Of a stretch of 64,000 nt of DNA, positions 1-10,858 are shown piece after piece (position 1 is the stretch's first letter; each line of letters starts with the position of its first letter). Below the pieces are notes generated by a model. That model did not search any database and was not told the origin of the DNA. It saw only the letters and a list, made by a program, of their open reading frames with translations. A program made the position numbers and the translations under genes. Origin of the DNA: Xanthobacteraceae bacterium (GTDB taxonomy: Bacteria; Pseudomonadota; Alphaproteobacteria; Rhizobiales; Xanthobacteraceae); the NCBI GenBank assembly GCA_023954195.1, contig JAMLIK010000004.1, forward strand, positions 124,001 through 188,000, in the 5' to 3' direction.

Positions 1-306
1 CTGGCGGCGATCTCGGCGCTGGAGGCGCTGAAAAAGCCGTGCTCCGTCGATCTGCATACCGACAGCCAATATGTTCGCCAGGGCATCACCGGCTGGATCC
101 ACGGCTGGAAGAAGAACGGTTGGCGCACCGCCGACAGGAAGCCGGTGAAGAATGTCGACCTGTGGCAGCGGCTCGATCAAGCGATGGCGCGGCACACCGT
201 GCGCTGGCACTGGGTCAAGGGCCACGCCGGCCACGACGATAACGAGCGCGCCGACGAACTCGCGCGCGAGGGCGTCGCGATGGCGCGGGCGCAGCTCGCG
301 GGCTGA
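1..306 (+). CDS. rnhA: Ribonuclease HI, 3' part (5' end outside window)
   Basis: RNase HI cleaves the RNA strand of RNA-DNA hybrids in the cytoplasm, removing primers and R-loops. Frame 1 is open from the first base to TGA at 304-306 and gives 101 residues. Family motifs are the HTDSQYV segment, with a catalytic Asp at visible residue 21, the [17 protein letters not shown] basic region, and [18 protein letters not shown], which carries the last acidic residues. The visible start ([10 protein letters not shown]) follows what is normally the NNRMEL motif, so roughly the first third of the protein is missing upstream. No sign of decay is seen. Confidence 0.93.
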   Translation: MAAISALEALKKPCSVDLHTDSQYVRQGITGWIHGWKKNGWRTADRKPVKNVDLWQRLDQAMARHTVRWHWVKGHAGHDDNERADELAREGVAMARAQLAG

Positions 307-372
307 TCGTTCGCTTCGCCGGACTCAATCGGGCTAAACTGCTTCCTCTCCCCTGACGGACCAACTGACGCG

Positions 373-1314
373 ATGACCCACACCCCGGCGCCTTCCACGG
401 AACGACCGCTCGATGCCGCCGCGATCGCCATCGTGCTGCTGCTCTGCCTGACCTGGGGCTTCAATCAGGTCGTGGTGAAGCTGGTGCTGCCGGACATTCC
501 GCCCATGATCCAGGCGGCGTTGCGGTCGTGCGGCGGGCTTGTGGTGGTGCTCATTGTCGCGTGGGTGCGCGGCGTGCCGCTGCTGGCGCGCGACGGCACG
601 TGGCGGCCGGGACTGCTGGCCGGCGTGGCGTTCGGGGTCGAATTCATTTTCGTCTATGGCGGGCTGACCTGGACCACGGCCTCGCGCGCCGCGGTTTTTT
701 TGTATACCGCGCCGTTCTTCGTGGCGTTCGGATCCCATCGCTTTCTGGGCGAGCGCCTGAGCCGGCTGCAATGGAGCGGGCTGGCGCTGTCGTTCGTCGG
801 CGTCGCGGTGGCGATCGGCGTGCCGCAGCCGAATGTCGGCGTCAAGGTCTTGCTGGGCGATCTCTGCATGATCGTCGGAGGGAGCCTGTGGGCCGCCACC
901 ACCTTAATCATCAAGGCCAGCCGGCTGCGCCACGCGCCGGCCGAGAAGGGGCTGTCCTACCAGTTGGCGATTTCAATCCCGATTCTGGCTCTGGCGGCGT
1001 TGGTCGGCGGTGAAACCCTGCCCGGCGTCCCGCCGACCTCGGCGGTGATTCTGCTGATCTATCAGGCGGTCTGGGTGATCGGCGCCACATTTCTGCTCTG
1101 GTTCGGGTTGATCAAGAGCTATTCCGCGAGCAAATTGTCGGCATTTACCTTCTTTACCCCTTTGTTCGGGGTCGCGGCGGGCCATTTCATCCTTGATGAT
1201 CCGCTGACGGCGGCTTTCGGGGTGGCCGCGATCCTGGTGACCGCAGGGCTCTACCTCGTGAACCGCCCGGCCCCCAATGCGACTGACGCATTGCTGAAAC
1301 CGCCGAAAACCTGA
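373..1314 (+). CDS. EamA/DMT-family inner-membrane transporter
   Basis: This 313-residue protein is hydrophobic throughout, with about ten membrane segments in two halves, as in EamA (drug/metabolite transporter) proteins. The N-terminal segment has the usual [14 protein letters not shown] pattern and a second repeat starts near residue 155 with [16 protein letters not shown]. These proteins usually export amino acids or other metabolites, and the substrate cannot be read from the sequence. It starts 66 bases after rnhA and ends 13 bases before ispG, so it may be cotranscribed with either. The ATG has only a weak upstream ribosome-binding site. Confidence 0.85.
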   Translation: MTHTPAPSTERPLDAAAIAIVLLLCLTWGFNQVVVKLVLPDIPPMIQAALRSCGGLVVVLIVAWVRGVPLLARDGTWRPGLLAGVAFGVEFIFVYGGLTWTTASRAAVFLYTAPFFVAFGSHRFLGERLSRLQWSGLALSFVGVAVAIGVPQPNVGVKVLLGDLCMIVGGSLWAATTLIIKASRLRHAPAEKGLSYQLAISIPILALAALVGGETLPGVPPTSAVILLIYQAVWVIGATFLLWFGLIKSYSASKLSAFTFFTPLFGVAAGHFILDDPLTAAFGVAAILVTAGLYLVNRPAPNATDALLKPPKT

Positions 1315-1327
1315 TATTCGAGACGCC

Positions 1328-2614
<1,287 letters not shown>

Positions 2615-2645
2615 ATTCCAGCCGCGGCCGCGCCGACTCCCTCTC

Positions 2646-2675
2646 CGTCATTGCTTCGCTGCGCTCGCAATGACG
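2646..2675. repeat. Short palindrome between convergent ispG and antiporter genes
   Basis: The segment CGTCATTGCTTCGC...GCGCTCGCAATGACG forms an imperfect hairpin. It lies between the stop of ispG (2614) and the stop of the antiporter gene (2697), so it can act as a bidirectional transcription end. The same CGTCATTGC core is a common intergenic repeat type in Rhizobiales (established from memory, not checked here). Confidence 0.55.
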
Positions 2676-2696
2676 ATGGCCGTTTTGACGCCGCAT

Positions 2697-4304
2697 CTAC
2701 AGCGGCGAGTTCTTTTCCCTGTTATCGACGGCGGCTTCCTCAAGGTCGAGGTCGCGCTCGATGCGCCGCCGCGTCTCGTCGGTGATCTTGCCCTCGCGCA
2801 GCAACCGGTGCAGGTGCCGCCGCTCGATGGTGATGATCTCGCGCACCAGGCTTGCGCCGCGCGTGGCCGGGGTCGGCTGGCCGGCCTCGGCGGGTGGATC
2901 GGGCAGCGCGCGCATCCGCGTTTCGTGGCGCGCTTCGAGAAAGCGGGCGAGGCTATCCGGCAGGTTGCGTTCCCGGATGATGCGATCGAGTTCGCCGCGC
3001 GCCGTGGTGATGATCTCGCGCCGCGCCATGATCTCGGCCTCGCGCTCGGCGACGGCCTCCGCCACGCCGTGCCGCGACAGGCCGAGCCCCTTCACCACCA
3101 GCGGCAGCGTGAGGCCGATTCCCACCAGCGTCACGAAGATGACGCCGAAGGCGACGAACAGGATCAGGTCGCGGTAAGGAAAGGGATCGCCGTCCGGCAG
3201 GGTCAGCGGGATCGCCAGCGCCACCGCGAGCGAGACCACGCCGCGAATCCCGGTAAATCCGATCACCACGATTTCGCGCCACGGCGGATGCTCGGCCCGC
3301 CGATGCCGCCGCCGCGCCAACAGCGTTTGCAGATAGGTTCCCGGAAACACCCAGAGGAACCGGGCGACGATCACGATCAGCGAGGTGATCGCGATCGCGG
3401 CGGCGATCTGGGTCATCGGCATGACGTGGGCTTTCTCCAGCAGCAATCGCAACTGAAAGCCGATGGTCAGGAACAGCACGCCCTCGATCAGCCAGATCAC
3501 GAAATCCCAGAAGAAGATGCCTTGCAGGCGGGTCGCGGAGGGAATCAGCAGCGGGCCGTTCCAACTGACGTAAAGTCCGGCGACCACGGTGGCGAGCACC
3601 CCGGAGCCGCCAAGGTGCTCGGGCACCAGATAGGCGAGATAGGGCGTCAGCAGCGACAGCGCGATCTCGACGCGCGGTTCATGCGCCCATCTGCGTAAGC
3701 GCAGGCTGAGCCAGCCGACGACGACGCCGAAGATGATCTCGCCGAACAGGATGGCGAAGAAGGTCTCGGTGGCGGCCGGCAGCGAGAACGCGCCGGTGCT
3801 CGCCGCCAGCACCGCGAAGCGATAGAGAATCAGCGCGGTGGCGTCGTTCGCCAGCCCCTCGCCCTCCAGGATGACGAGGATGCGGTGCGGCAGCTTCAGC
3901 CGCCGGGCGATCGCCAGCGGCGCCACCACGTCGGGCGGCGAGACGATGGCGCCGAGCACGAAGCCGACGCTCCACGGCATACCGAGCAGCCAGTGCGCCG
4001 CCGCCGCCACCAGCACCGTGGTGAAGATCACGCAGCCGATGGCGAGCAGCGCGATCGGCCGCAGGTTGTGCCTGAACTCGCGCCAGCTCATGGCGACGCC
4101 GGCGGAATAGATCAGCGGCGGCAACACCAGGAGCAGCACGCCGTCCGGCTGCATCTCGATGCGCGGGAATCCCGGCACGAAGGCGATGGCGATGCCGACC
4201 ACCAGGAAGACGATGGCCGGCGCGACGGTGAGCTTGCGCGCCAGCGTCGCCGCGGCGCTCAGCACCGTGAGGATCAACAGGAAGGTGAGGAACGAGGCGA
4301 TCAT
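2697..4304 (-). CDS. CPA1-family Na+/H+ antiporter
   Basis: This 535-residue membrane protein has about twelve hydrophobic segments from the N-terminus to residue 400, then a charged cytoplasmic tail of about 130 residues rich in Arg and Glu. Signature stretches of the CPA1 (NhaP/NHE) family are GAIVSPPDVVAPLAI and EGEGLANDATALI, which carry the ion-binding acidic residues, and GIRGVVSLAVALAIP. It should exchange monovalent cations for protons across the inner membrane. It converges with ispG. The next minus-strand gene upstream is 54 bases away, so cotranscription with the NTF2-like gene is possible. Confidence 0.9.
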   Translation of the reverse strand: MIASFLTFLLILTVLSAAATLARKLTVAPAIVFLVVGIAIAFVPGFPRIEMQPDGVLLLVLPPLIYSAGVAMSWREFRHNLRPIALLAIGCVIFTTVLVAAAAHWLLGMPWSVGFVLGAIVSPPDVVAPLAIARRLKLPHRILVILEGEGLANDATALILYRFAVLAASTGAFSLPAATETFFAILFGEIIFGVVVGWLSLRLRRWAHEPRVEIALSLLTPYLAYLVPEHLGGSGVLATVVAGLYVSWNGPLLIPSATRLQGIFFWDFVIWLIEGVLFLTIGFQLRLLLEKAHVMPMTQIAAAIAITSLIVIVARFLWVFPGTYLQTLLARRRHRRAEHPPWREIVVIGFTGIRGVVSLAVALAIPLTLPDGDPFPYRDLILFVAFGVIFVTLVGIGLTLPLVVKGLGLSRHGVAEAVAEREAEIMARREIITTARGELDRIIRERNLPDSLARFLEARHETRMRALPDPPAEAGQPTPATRGASLVREIITIERRHLHRLLREGKITDETRRRIERDLDLEEAAVDNREKNSPL

Positions 4305-4358
4305 GCGGCCGCGATCGGGACGCGCGACGGAACGGACCGCGCGCCGGTTGGCGAAAGC

Positions 4359-4757
4359 CTATTGTTCGATCAGGTCGTAGCGATAGGATTTCGAGACGAT
4401 GCGCCAGCCGTCGGACAGTTTCATCGCCACCAGATAATCGGTGAAGTAACGCGGCGGCAACTGGCATTTCACCTTGATGAAGGCGGTGTTGTCGTCGGAG
4501 CGGTCGACGGTGACGATGAAGTCGTCGCGCGGCTTGCCCTCGGCCTTGGCGGAGGGCCGCTTGCGAACCCATGCGAGCCAGTCCGGCACGGTGAGGATTT
4601 TCAACTCGCCCTTTTCGACCCAGCGCAGATCGGCGGTGGGATGGAAAATCGCGCCGAGGGTGTCGGCGTTGCCTTCGTAAAGCCCGTCGAAATAGTGCTG
4701 GACCACGGCTTCGACGGTGGAGCGGTCACAGGTCAAGTTCGCCTCCCTGGAGAGCAA
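4359..4757 (-). CDS. NTF2-like / lumazine-binding-type small protein
   Basis: The 132-residue product looks like the SnoaL/NTF2 fold in its lumazine-binding-like branch. It has an N-terminal helix pattern (VVQHYFDGLYEGNADTLGAIFHPTADL), a central strand region and a C-terminal DYLVAMKLSDGWRIVSKSYRYD. Such proteins bind small ligands in a cone-shaped pocket, and many have no known activity. No catalytic residue can be assigned. It sits between an antiporter and a DUF1345 membrane protein on the same strand, with a 72-base gap to the latter. The start at 4757 is the first ATG of the frame. Confidence 0.7.
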   Translation of the reverse strand: MLSREANLTCDRSTVEAVVQHYFDGLYEGNADTLGAIFHPTADLRWVEKGELKILTVPDWLAWVRKRPSAKAEGKPRDDFIVTVDRSDDNTAFIKVKCQLPPRYFTDYLVAMKLSDGWRIVSKSYRYDLIEQ

Positions 4758-4829
4758 ATGGATGCGTCAGCTTATTGGTTTTTTCTGGCCGGGGCCAATG
4801 CGGAAAAGGAATGTGTCTGTCGCGCCGGT

Positions 4830-5519
4830 TCAGATCGCGCTGGCGAGGATGTTGATCATCAGCGCGAGCAGCGCGGTGTTGAAGACGAACGAGATGACGC
4901 CATGCACGGTGGCGGTGCGACGGATGATCTTGTCGGTGATGCCGACGTCCGACACCTGCGCCGTCATGCCGATCACAAACGAGAAGTAGACGAAATCCCA
5001 ATAGTCCGGAGCCGGGCGATCGGGGCCGTCGCCGGGGAACGCCAGACCGCCGGGGTTGACGTTACGATAATACTCATGCGCGTAGTGCAGGGCGAAGGTG
5101 GTGTGAACCGTCGTCCAGGTCAGCGTGATGGTCGTGGCCACCAAGGCAAGTTCGAAAGCCCCGCGATGCGATGCGTTGAGTTCGGAGACGATGCCGGCGA
5201 GGCTTGCGAAAGCGCCCAGCGCGGTGACCATCAGGATCAGGAAGCGCCCGTCGTCCTGCATGATGGCGTAGCGGCGGACATGCCGGACGCCTTCGCGCAG
5301 GATCATGCCATAGGTCAGCAACAGATAGCTCACGACGAACGTATCCCAGCCGATCAGTGAGCGGCTGACCAGCCGCAACGAGTCCGGCAGCAGGAAGAAT
5401 GCCAGGATGCCGAGCGCGACCGAGACGAAAGTGCGCGGGCGTGCATAGACCACGCGCAGCGGCCGCGGCAGCCGGCGATAGCGGGCGAGGCGCGCATCCT
5501 GCTCCGTCTCGCCGCCCAT
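4830..5519 (-). CDS. DUF1345 integral membrane protein
   Basis: This 229-residue protein has about five membrane segments and the C-terminal signature of DUF1345 (YWDFVYFSFVIGMTAQVSD, then a stretch ending LLALMINILASAI). Its function is unknown. The ATG at 5517-5519 (MGGETEQDARLARYRR) was chosen because the longer frame would run into the prenyl synthase gene. With this start the gene begins 7 bases after that gene's stop codon, which suggests a shared transcript. Confidence 0.8.
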   Translation of the reverse strand: MGGETEQDARLARYRRLPRPLRVVYARPRTFVSVALGILAFFLLPDSLRLVSRSLIGWDTFVVSYLLLTYGMILREGVRHVRRYAIMQDDGRFLILMVTALGAFASLAGIVSELNASHRGAFELALVATTITLTWTTVHTTFALHYAHEYYRNVNPGGLAFPGDGPDRPAPDYWDFVYFSFVIGMTAQVSDVGITDKIIRRTATVHGVISFVFNTALLALMINILASAI

Positions 5520-5526
5520 CGGATTC

Positions 5527-6453
5527 CTAGGTCTTGCGTTCGGCGACGAAGCGCGCGGTGGCGCGGAGCACGTCGCCACGTGCGCCGAACGGCGCCAGCG
5601 CCGCGTCCGCCCTGGCGATCAGGTCGCGCACACGCTGTTTCGCGCCTTCGACGCCGAGCTGAGTCACGAACGTCGTCTTGCCGAGCGCGGCGTCCTGGCC
5701 GGTCTGCTTGCCGAGGGCCGCGGCGTCGCCCTCGACGTCGAGCAGGTCGTCGGCGATCTGGAACGCCTCGCCCAGCGCGCGGCCATAGTCGTCGAGCGCC
5801 TGATAGTCCGGCTTCGCGGCTTGACCGAGGATCGCGCCCGCGATGCAGCCGTAGCGCAGCAGCGCCCCGGTCTTCATCTGCTGCAAGCGCGCCACGTCCA
5901 CCGGTTCGCGGTCGCCGAAGCGGCCTTCGCCGGCGAGGTCGAGCATCTGGCCGCCCACCATGCCGCCAATGCCGGCGGCGCGCGCCAGGGCTCGTGTCAG
6001 CAACAGTCGCACGGTCGGGTCGCTGTGCAGTTCGTCGCGGCTGATGATGTCGAAGGCCAGCGTCAAGAGGCCGTCGCCGGCGAGGATGGCGGTGGCGTCG
6101 TCATATTGCCTGTGCAGCGTCGGCCGCCCGCGCCGCAATTCGCTGTTGTCCATCGCCGGCAGGTCGTCGTGGATCAGCGAATAGCAATGGATGCATTCCA
6201 GCGCCGCGCCGGCCAGCAGCGCCGCATCGCGCGGCACGCCGAACACGGCGGAACTTTCCACCACCAGGAACGGCCGCAGCCGCTTGCCGCCGCCGAGCGT
6301 GGAATAGCGCATCGCCTCCATCAGGCGGCGCGGCCGCGCGATCTCGTCCGGCAGCACGGCGTCGGACAGCAATTGGCCGAGCAGGGCCTCGGTGTCGGCG
6401 GCGGTGGCGTCGAGTCGTTTGGCGAAATCCTGCGGTGAACTAGCGGTGGTCAT
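5527..6453 (-). CDS. Polyprenyl diphosphate synthase (farnesyl/geranylgeranyl type)
   Basis: The protein condenses IPP with allylic diphosphates. At 308 residues it matches short-chain trans-prenyl synthases (IspA/CrtE). Both aspartate-rich motifs are present: DDLPAMD with the following RRGRPTLHR, and DDLLD in [16 protein letters not shown]. The motif spacing fits the bacterial IspA type, but chain length (C15 or C20) cannot be decided by eye. It consumes product of the MEP pathway represented by ispG in this window. It begins a minus-strand run that continues into the DUF1345 gene. Confidence 0.9.
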   Translation of the reverse strand: MTTASSPQDFAKRLDATAADTEALLGQLLSDAVLPDEIARPRRLMEAMRYSTLGGGKRLRPFLVVESSAVFGVPRDAALLAGAALECIHCYSLIHDDLPAMDNSELRRGRPTLHRQYDDATAILAGDGLLTLAFDIISRDELHSDPTVRLLLTRALARAAGIGGMVGGQMLDLAGEGRFGDREPVDVARLQQMKTGALLRYGCIAGAILGQAAKPDYQALDDYGRALGEAFQIADDLLDVEGDAAALGKQTGQDAALGKTTFVTQLGVEGAKQRVRDLIARADAALAPFGARGDVLRATARFVAERKT

Positions 6454-6576
6454 TCAGAACGGCTCCGGATAATCTTTCGCCCGACATTGATAGCAAGCCT
6501 TTCGCTTCGTCAATTCCGTCCGTCGCGGCCTCGCCGGGCCGTCGCGCATCGCAGTTAACCGCCGGGAGAGGCTGGT

Positions 6577-6657
6577 TTGTCCGCTGCCGTCCAAGTCGAT
6601 CCGCAAGTCGATCCGCAAGTCGATTCGCTAGTCGATCCCGCGCCCGATCCGGCCTGA
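6577..6657 (+). CDS. Possible 26-codon leader ORF with Val-Asp-Pro repeats, overlapping mtgA start
   Basis: After an in-frame TAA at 6556-6558, a TTG at 6577 preceded by GGGAGAGG opens a 26-codon frame that ends in TGA at 6655-6657. This TGA shares one base with the mtgA ATG (TGATG). The DNA under it is a 12-base tandem repeat (6593-6640), so the peptide repeats VDPQ. It could be a translated leader coupled to mtgA or a chance frame. There is no homology evidence. Confidence 0.25.
   Translation: MSAAVQVDPQVDPQVDSLVDPAPDPA
6593..6640. repeat. 12-base tandem repeat upstream of mtgA
   Basis: Four consecutive 12-base units run directly before mtgA: AAGTCGATCCGC twice, then AAGTCGATTCGC and a more diverged TAGTCGATCCCG. 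The unit length keeps one reading frame open. Confidence 0.8.
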
Positions 6658-7343
6658 TGCGGAAACTCTTTCGTTTTTCATTTGTTCTCGTCCTGCTGCT
6701 GCTGGCCGCGCCCTATGTGCTGACCGTGCTATATGCCGGCGGCCACCCGGTCTCGACCCTGATGCTGTGGCGCAAGGCCACCGGCGCGGCGGTCGAGCGA
6801 CGCTGGATCGACTTCAAGGATATCGCGCCCGTCCTGCCGCGCACCGTGATCGCCTCCGAGGATGCGCGGTTTTGCAGCCATCGCGGCGTCGATTGGACCG
6901 CGATGCGCGAGGTGTTGGCCGACGCCGAGGACGGCGACGTCGGCCGCGGCGGCTCGACCATCACCCAGCAGGTCGCCAAGAACCTGTTCCTGTGGTCCGG
7001 CCGCAGCTATGTCCGCAAGGGGCTCGAACTGCCGCTGGCGCTGTGGATCGACCTTGTGCTGCCCAAGCAGCGGATCCTGGAACTTTACCTGAATATCGCC
7101 GAATGGGGACCGGACGGGCAATTCGGCGTCAATGCCGGCGCGCATTACGCCTTCGGCCGTTCGGCGGGGAACCTGTCGCCGCGCGAAGCCGCGCTATTGG
7201 CGGCGATGCTGCCGAATCCCCACGTCCGCAGCGCCCGCAAGCCGGGGCCGGGCATGCGCCGGCTGGCGGGAACCTACATGGCGCGGGCGCGGGCGGTGGA
7301 TTTGGGGGAATGCGGGATTCGGACGCGGGCCGGGCCAGGGTGA
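6657..7343 (+). CDS. mtgA: Monofunctional biosynthetic peptidoglycan transglycosylase
   Basis: MtgA polymerises lipid II into glycan strands and has no transpeptidase domain. At 228 residues it has a single N-terminal membrane anchor ([20 protein letters not shown]) followed by the GT51 domain. Its motifs are [12 protein letters not shown] with the catalytic Glu, [30 protein letters not shown] and [15 protein letters not shown]. The length and single domain separate it from bifunctional PBPs. The ATG overlaps by one base the stop of a tiny upstream frame. Confidence 0.95.
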   Translation: MRKLFRFSFVLVLLLLAAPYVLTVLYAGGHPVSTLMLWRKATGAAVERRWIDFKDIAPVLPRTVIASEDARFCSHRGVDWTAMREVLADAEDGDVGRGGSTITQQVAKNLFLWSGRSYVRKGLELPLALWIDLVLPKQRILELYLNIAEWGPDGQFGVNAGAHYAFGRSAGNLSPREAALLAAMLPNPHVRSARKPGPGMRRLAGTYMARARAVDLGECGIRTRAGPG

Positions 7344-7491
7344 CGCGGTGATCGCGGGAGCGGCTTTCCGGTCTTCCCTTGCCCTTCGGCTTCGGTTATA
7401 AGCGCGGCCTTAATCGCCTTTTCGCATCCGCGAAGCGCCGGGCCGCCTGATCGGGCGACGCCCCCGGCCGCAGTCTGCAAGGATTTTCACC

Positions 7492-7677
7492 ATGGCCGTT
7501 CCGAGAAGAAAAACATCGCCATCGCGGCGCGGCATGCGCCGCTCGGCCGATGCCATCAAGACCCCGACCTATGTCGAAGACAAGGATTCCGGCGAACTGC
7601 GCCGCCCCCACCACGTCGATCTCAAGACGGGGATGTACAAGGGCCGGCAGATTCTGAAGGTCAAGAAGGAATCCTGA
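7492..7677 (+). CDS. rpmF: 50S ribosomal protein L32
   Basis: The 61-residue basic protein has the L32 N-terminus [20 protein letters not shown] and ends with the alphaproteobacterial [15 protein letters not shown]. The zinc-binding cysteines of some L32 proteins are absent, as expected for the Cys-less form. It stands alone, about 150 bases after mtgA. Confidence 0.97.
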   Translation: MAVPRRKTSPSRRGMRRSADAIKTPTYVEDKDSGELRRPHHVDLKTGMYKGRQILKVKKES

Positions 7678-7850
7678 GCGGGATTGCTTCCGCGCGTTCA
7701 GGCTGGCTGATGCGCTGGCGGCGCATGTCGTTGTGGCCGCAATTCGCGCCAACTCGGGCGATATGAGATATAGGGTTGGCGAGGACGGCGGCGCATGATC
7801 GGTGCGCCGTTCCGATTCGCCCCTTTCCCGCGCGAAAAGAGAGCTTGCCG

Positions 7851-8429
7851 ATGTCCAGGGTCGGGTTCCCGCTGCTGTTGATCCCGCTCGCGGTCTTCAA
7901 CATCATGGTATTCCTGATGTCCGGCGTGTCGTTCGACGCGTCGGTGGTGGCGGTGCCGTTGCTGTCCGGGACCAGGTGGACAGTCAGCGTCAGCGATATG
8001 TTGCTGGCCATCGCCGTCCTGCTCCTGATGTTCGAGATCATCAGGGGCGCGCGCGGCAAGTATCTCACCGACCATCTGCTGTCGTTGCTGCTGCTCGGTG
8101 GCGCCGCGGCCGAATTCCTGTTGCTGCCGCAGTTCGGCAATTCGACCTTCTTCTTCCTGGCGCTGCTGACCTTCGTGGATTTCTTCGCCGGCCTTGCCCT
8201 GCGGGCCAAACGGCCGGCGCGCGCCGCCAAGCCGGTCGTTGGCACGCCGGTGCCCGAGCCCTATCAGCCGCGCGTCGAACCGGCCCCCGCGCCTGTGCCC
8301 GCCGCGCCGGAAACGCCGGTCGCGAGTTCGGCCGTGCCGACGCCGCGCGCCGAGCCGGTCATCGTGCCGCCGGTGGTGGCCGCCAATGATTCCGAGACGC
8401 CCCCGGCGCCGGAGACGCCGGCGCGCTGA
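7851..8429 (+). CDS. Unknown membrane protein with Pro/Ala-rich tail
   Basis: With the ATG at 7851 (MSRVGFPLLLIPLAVFN) the product has 192 residues. It has four hydrophobic segments in the first 125 residues, then a low-complexity tail of about 60 residues rich in Pro, Ala, Val and Glu. The tail is probably disordered. The longer frame from 7776 adds 25 residues of poor quality, so the later start is preferred. I do not recognise the family. It lies alone between rpmF and an unclear region. Confidence 0.6.
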   Translation: MSRVGFPLLLIPLAVFNIMVFLMSGVSFDASVVAVPLLSGTRWTVSVSDMLLAIAVLLLMFEIIRGARGKYLTDHLLSLLLLGGAAAEFLLLPQFGNSTFFFLALLTFVDFFAGLALRAKRPARAAKPVVGTPVPEPYQPRVEPAPAPVPAAPETPVASSAVPTPRAEPVIVPPVVAANDSETPPAPETPAR

Positions 8430-8455
8430 ACGCCGCAACGGGTTTTTTCGAAAGT

Positions 8456-8836
8456 TCAGATCGAGCGGGCGACCAGGCCGCCGGATCGGGGCGACGATGT
8501 CGCGCGACCGGCGTCGCCATAGGCGAGGCCGGCGGCGGGGGTCGCCGGCGGATCGGGCTCGGTTTGAGCGGCGGCCGTCGCGATCAACTGCATGACGAAG
8601 CCGGCCTCGGGCCGCGTGGCGTGGATCGGATCCGCATGAGGCCGCGGTATCGGGGCGGCGACGCGCGGCGGCGGCGCAAGCGGCGGTATCGTCTCCGGGA
8701 TAAGTCTCGGAGGCCGGACGGTCAGGACGATGGCGCGGCTCTCGACGATACGCATGATGGGGTCCGAAGCGAAACGAATGTCCGGTTTTGGGGCAATGGC
8801 TCCATCTTTCCCGACGCCTCGCAAGCGGCGTGCCAT
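8456..8836 (-). CDS. Doubtful hypothetical ORF in a 580-base gap
   Basis: The stretch from 8430 to 9007 has no convincing gene. The longest frame with reasonable composition is this 126-residue ORF, rich in Pro, Ala and Arg, with no recognisable domain. A shorter start at its second Met (MRIVESRAIVLTVRPPR) is also possible. It converges with the membrane-protein gene at 8429. The rest of the gap (8837-9007) shows nothing I can name and should contain the promoter of the GGDEF/EAL gene. Confidence 0.25.
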   Translation of the reverse strand: MARRLRGVGKDGAIAPKPDIRFASDPIMRIVESRAIVLTVRPPRLIPETIPPLAPPPRVAAPIPRPHADPIHATRPEAGFVMQLIATAAAQTEPDPPATPAAGLAYGDAGRATSSPRSGGLVARSI

Positions 8837-9007
8837 CGACCGCGGAAAACGGGTAGCGGATGCGGCGCTCGCCGGCCGGTTGTCGATTTATTTAGGAACT
8901 TTGCATAATCTGGCGCCACGGAAGCCCGTGGCAACGCTGGCCCTGGAGCATAAGACAGCCCTGACCTTTCACCACGAATCGGGTGCGCGTCCCAGAATGA
9001 GGCGAGT

Positions 9008-10858
9008 GTGAAGTTCGTGACTCTCTCGACCGGCGAGCCGTTATCGGAGCCGATGCGGTCGTTCGGTGCGGTGGAGCAGGCCCCGTCGACCCTCCCGAGC
9101 GAAGCGGCCGCATTCGCGGGGGGGCGGGGAGGCCGGCCCTCCGCCGCGTTGGGTTCGCAGCCGACATCGGTGGAGATCCTCGCCGCGTTCGGCCGAGCCA
9201 CGTTCACCTGGGATATTACCAGCGACGCGCTGCGGTGGCTCGATGGAACCGGAACGATCTTCGAACAGCTTGCGCTGCCGGCGATCACCACCGGCAGCGA
9301 ATTCGCCCGACTGATCGAACCGATGAATTCGGTCCGGCTCGACGCCGTGCTCAAGTCCGCCGAGCGGCGGGGCGACGGCGGCGTCTACCGGATCGAATAC
9401 GGTCTTCGTGCCGGTTTGGGCGCGAAGACGCTGTGGATCGAGGAATGCGGCCGCTGGCTCAGCGGCGCCGACGGCGCGCCGGCGCTGGTTCATGGGGTGA
9501 TGCGCATCGACAACGAGCGGCATGACCGTGACGAGCAATTCCTGAAACTGTCGCGGCATGACCCGCTCACCGGCGAATTCAATCGCAGCCATCTGGTGAC
9601 GCTGCTGGCCGCCACCCTCGACGACACCGCGCGGTTTCGCACATCCGCGGCGTTCATGGTGATCGGCATCGATCATCTGGCCCGAATCAACGATGCGTTC
9701 GGTTTCGACGTCGCCGATCAAGTGATTTGCGAAGTCTCGGCCCGCATCCGCTCGCGGTTGCGCGGCGGCGACGCCATGGGCCGCTTCTCCGGCAATAAAT
9801 TCGGCCTGATCCTGAAAAGCTGCGATGTCGATGACATGCAGATCGCGGCGGAGCGGTTTCTCGCCAGCGTGCGCGAACCGGTGGTGCCGACCCGCCTCGG
9901 TCCGGTGGCGGTGACCGCGTCGATCGGCGCGGTCAACCTGCCGCGCCACGCGCGCAGCGTCGATGATGCTCTGAACCGCGCCCAGGAGGCCCTCGAAGCC
10001 GCGAAGTCGCGCCGGGTCGGGTCCTATTCGGTGTGGCAGCGCAATGTCGAGCGCGAGGTGCAGCGCCGGCTCAACATCCGCGTCACCGACGAGATCGTCA
10101 CCGCGCTCAACCAGCGTCGTGTCGGCCTCGGTTTCGAGCCGGTGGTGAACGCCAAGGCACGCGGCGAGGTGGTGTTTTATGAATCCCTGGTTCGGATGCG
10201 GCAGGACAACGGCGAGTTTCTGCTCGGGCCGGATATCGTTCCGATCGCCGAGAAGCTCGGCCTGATCCGGCTGCTCGATCATCGCGTGCTCGAACTGGTG
10301 ATCGCCGAACTGGCGGCGGCTCCCGACATTCGGCTCAGCCTCAACATCTCGCCCGGCACCACCTTCGATCCGGACTGGTGGGCGATCATGGAATCGCTGC
10401 TCAAGGCGCATCCGGACGTCGCCGCGCGGCTGATCGTCGAGATTACCGAGACGGTGGCGATCCAGGACATCGACGACGTGCGCGGCTTCGTCAGCCGCTT
10501 GAAGAATTTCGGTTGCCGCATCGCCATCGACGATTTCGGCGCGGGCTATACCTCGTTCCGCAATCTGCGCAACCTCGGCGTCGATATCGTCAAGATCGAC
10601 GGCGCGTTCGTTCGCAACATCACGCATTCAAGCGACGACCGCGCCTTCGTGCAGACGTTGATCGATCTGGCGCGCCGTCTCGACATCAAGACCGTCGCCG
10701 AATGGGTGCAGGACGCTGATGCCGCGCAACTCTTGTCGAGTTGGGGCTGCGACTACGTTCAAGGCCATCTGATCGGCCTCGCCTCGACGCGGCGGCCATG
10801 GGCGGAGCAGCCCGAGGCCCAGCCGGCCGTCAGTCGGGCCCATGGGGCCGATGCTTGA
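9008..10858 (+). CDS. PAS-like/GGDEF/EAL cyclic-di-GMP protein with degenerate GGDEF site
   Basis: The 616-residue protein has a PAS-like N-terminal region (about 50-175), a GGDEF domain (about 180-335) and an EAL domain (about 345-600). The GGDEF signature is replaced by SGNKF (residues 261-265), so cyclase activity is unlikely. The EAL domain reads ESL at its name motif but keeps the LSLNIS Asn, VEITET Glu, IDDFGAG Asp pair, VKIDGAF Lys, TVAEWVQ Glu and YVQG residues, so phosphodiesterase activity is plausible. No transmembrane segment is seen. Translation starts at GTG 9008, or at ATG 9053. Its end overlaps vapC tail to tail by 29 bases. Confidence 0.88.
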   Translation: MKFVTLSTGEPLSEPMRSFGAVEQAPSTLPSEAAAFAGGRGGRPSAALGSQPTSVEILAAFGRATFTWDITSDALRWLDGTGTIFEQLALPAITTGSEFARLIEPMNSVRLDAVLKSAERRGDGGVYRIEYGLRAGLGAKTLWIEECGRWLSGADGAPALVHGVMRIDNERHDRDEQFLKLSRHDPLTGEFNRSHLVTLLAATLDDTARFRTSAAFMVIGIDHLARINDAFGFDVADQVICEVSARIRSRLRGGDAMGRFSGNKFGLILKSCDVDDMQIAAERFLASVREPVVPTRLGPVAVTASIGAVNLPRHARSVDDALNRAQEALEAAKSRRVGSYSVWQRNVEREVQRRLNIRVTDEIVTALNQRRVGLGFEPVVNAKARGEVVFYESLVRMRQDNGEFLLGPDIVPIAEKLGLIRLLDHRVLELVIAELAAAPDIRLSLNISPGTTFDPDWWAIMESLLKAHPDVAARLIVEITETVAIQDIDDVRGFVSRLKNFGCRIAIDDFGAGYTSFRNLRNLGVDIVKIDGAFVRNITHSSDDRAFVQTLIDLARRLDIKTVAEWVQDADAAQLLSSWGCDYVQGHLIGLASTRRPWAEQPEAQPAVSRAHGADA

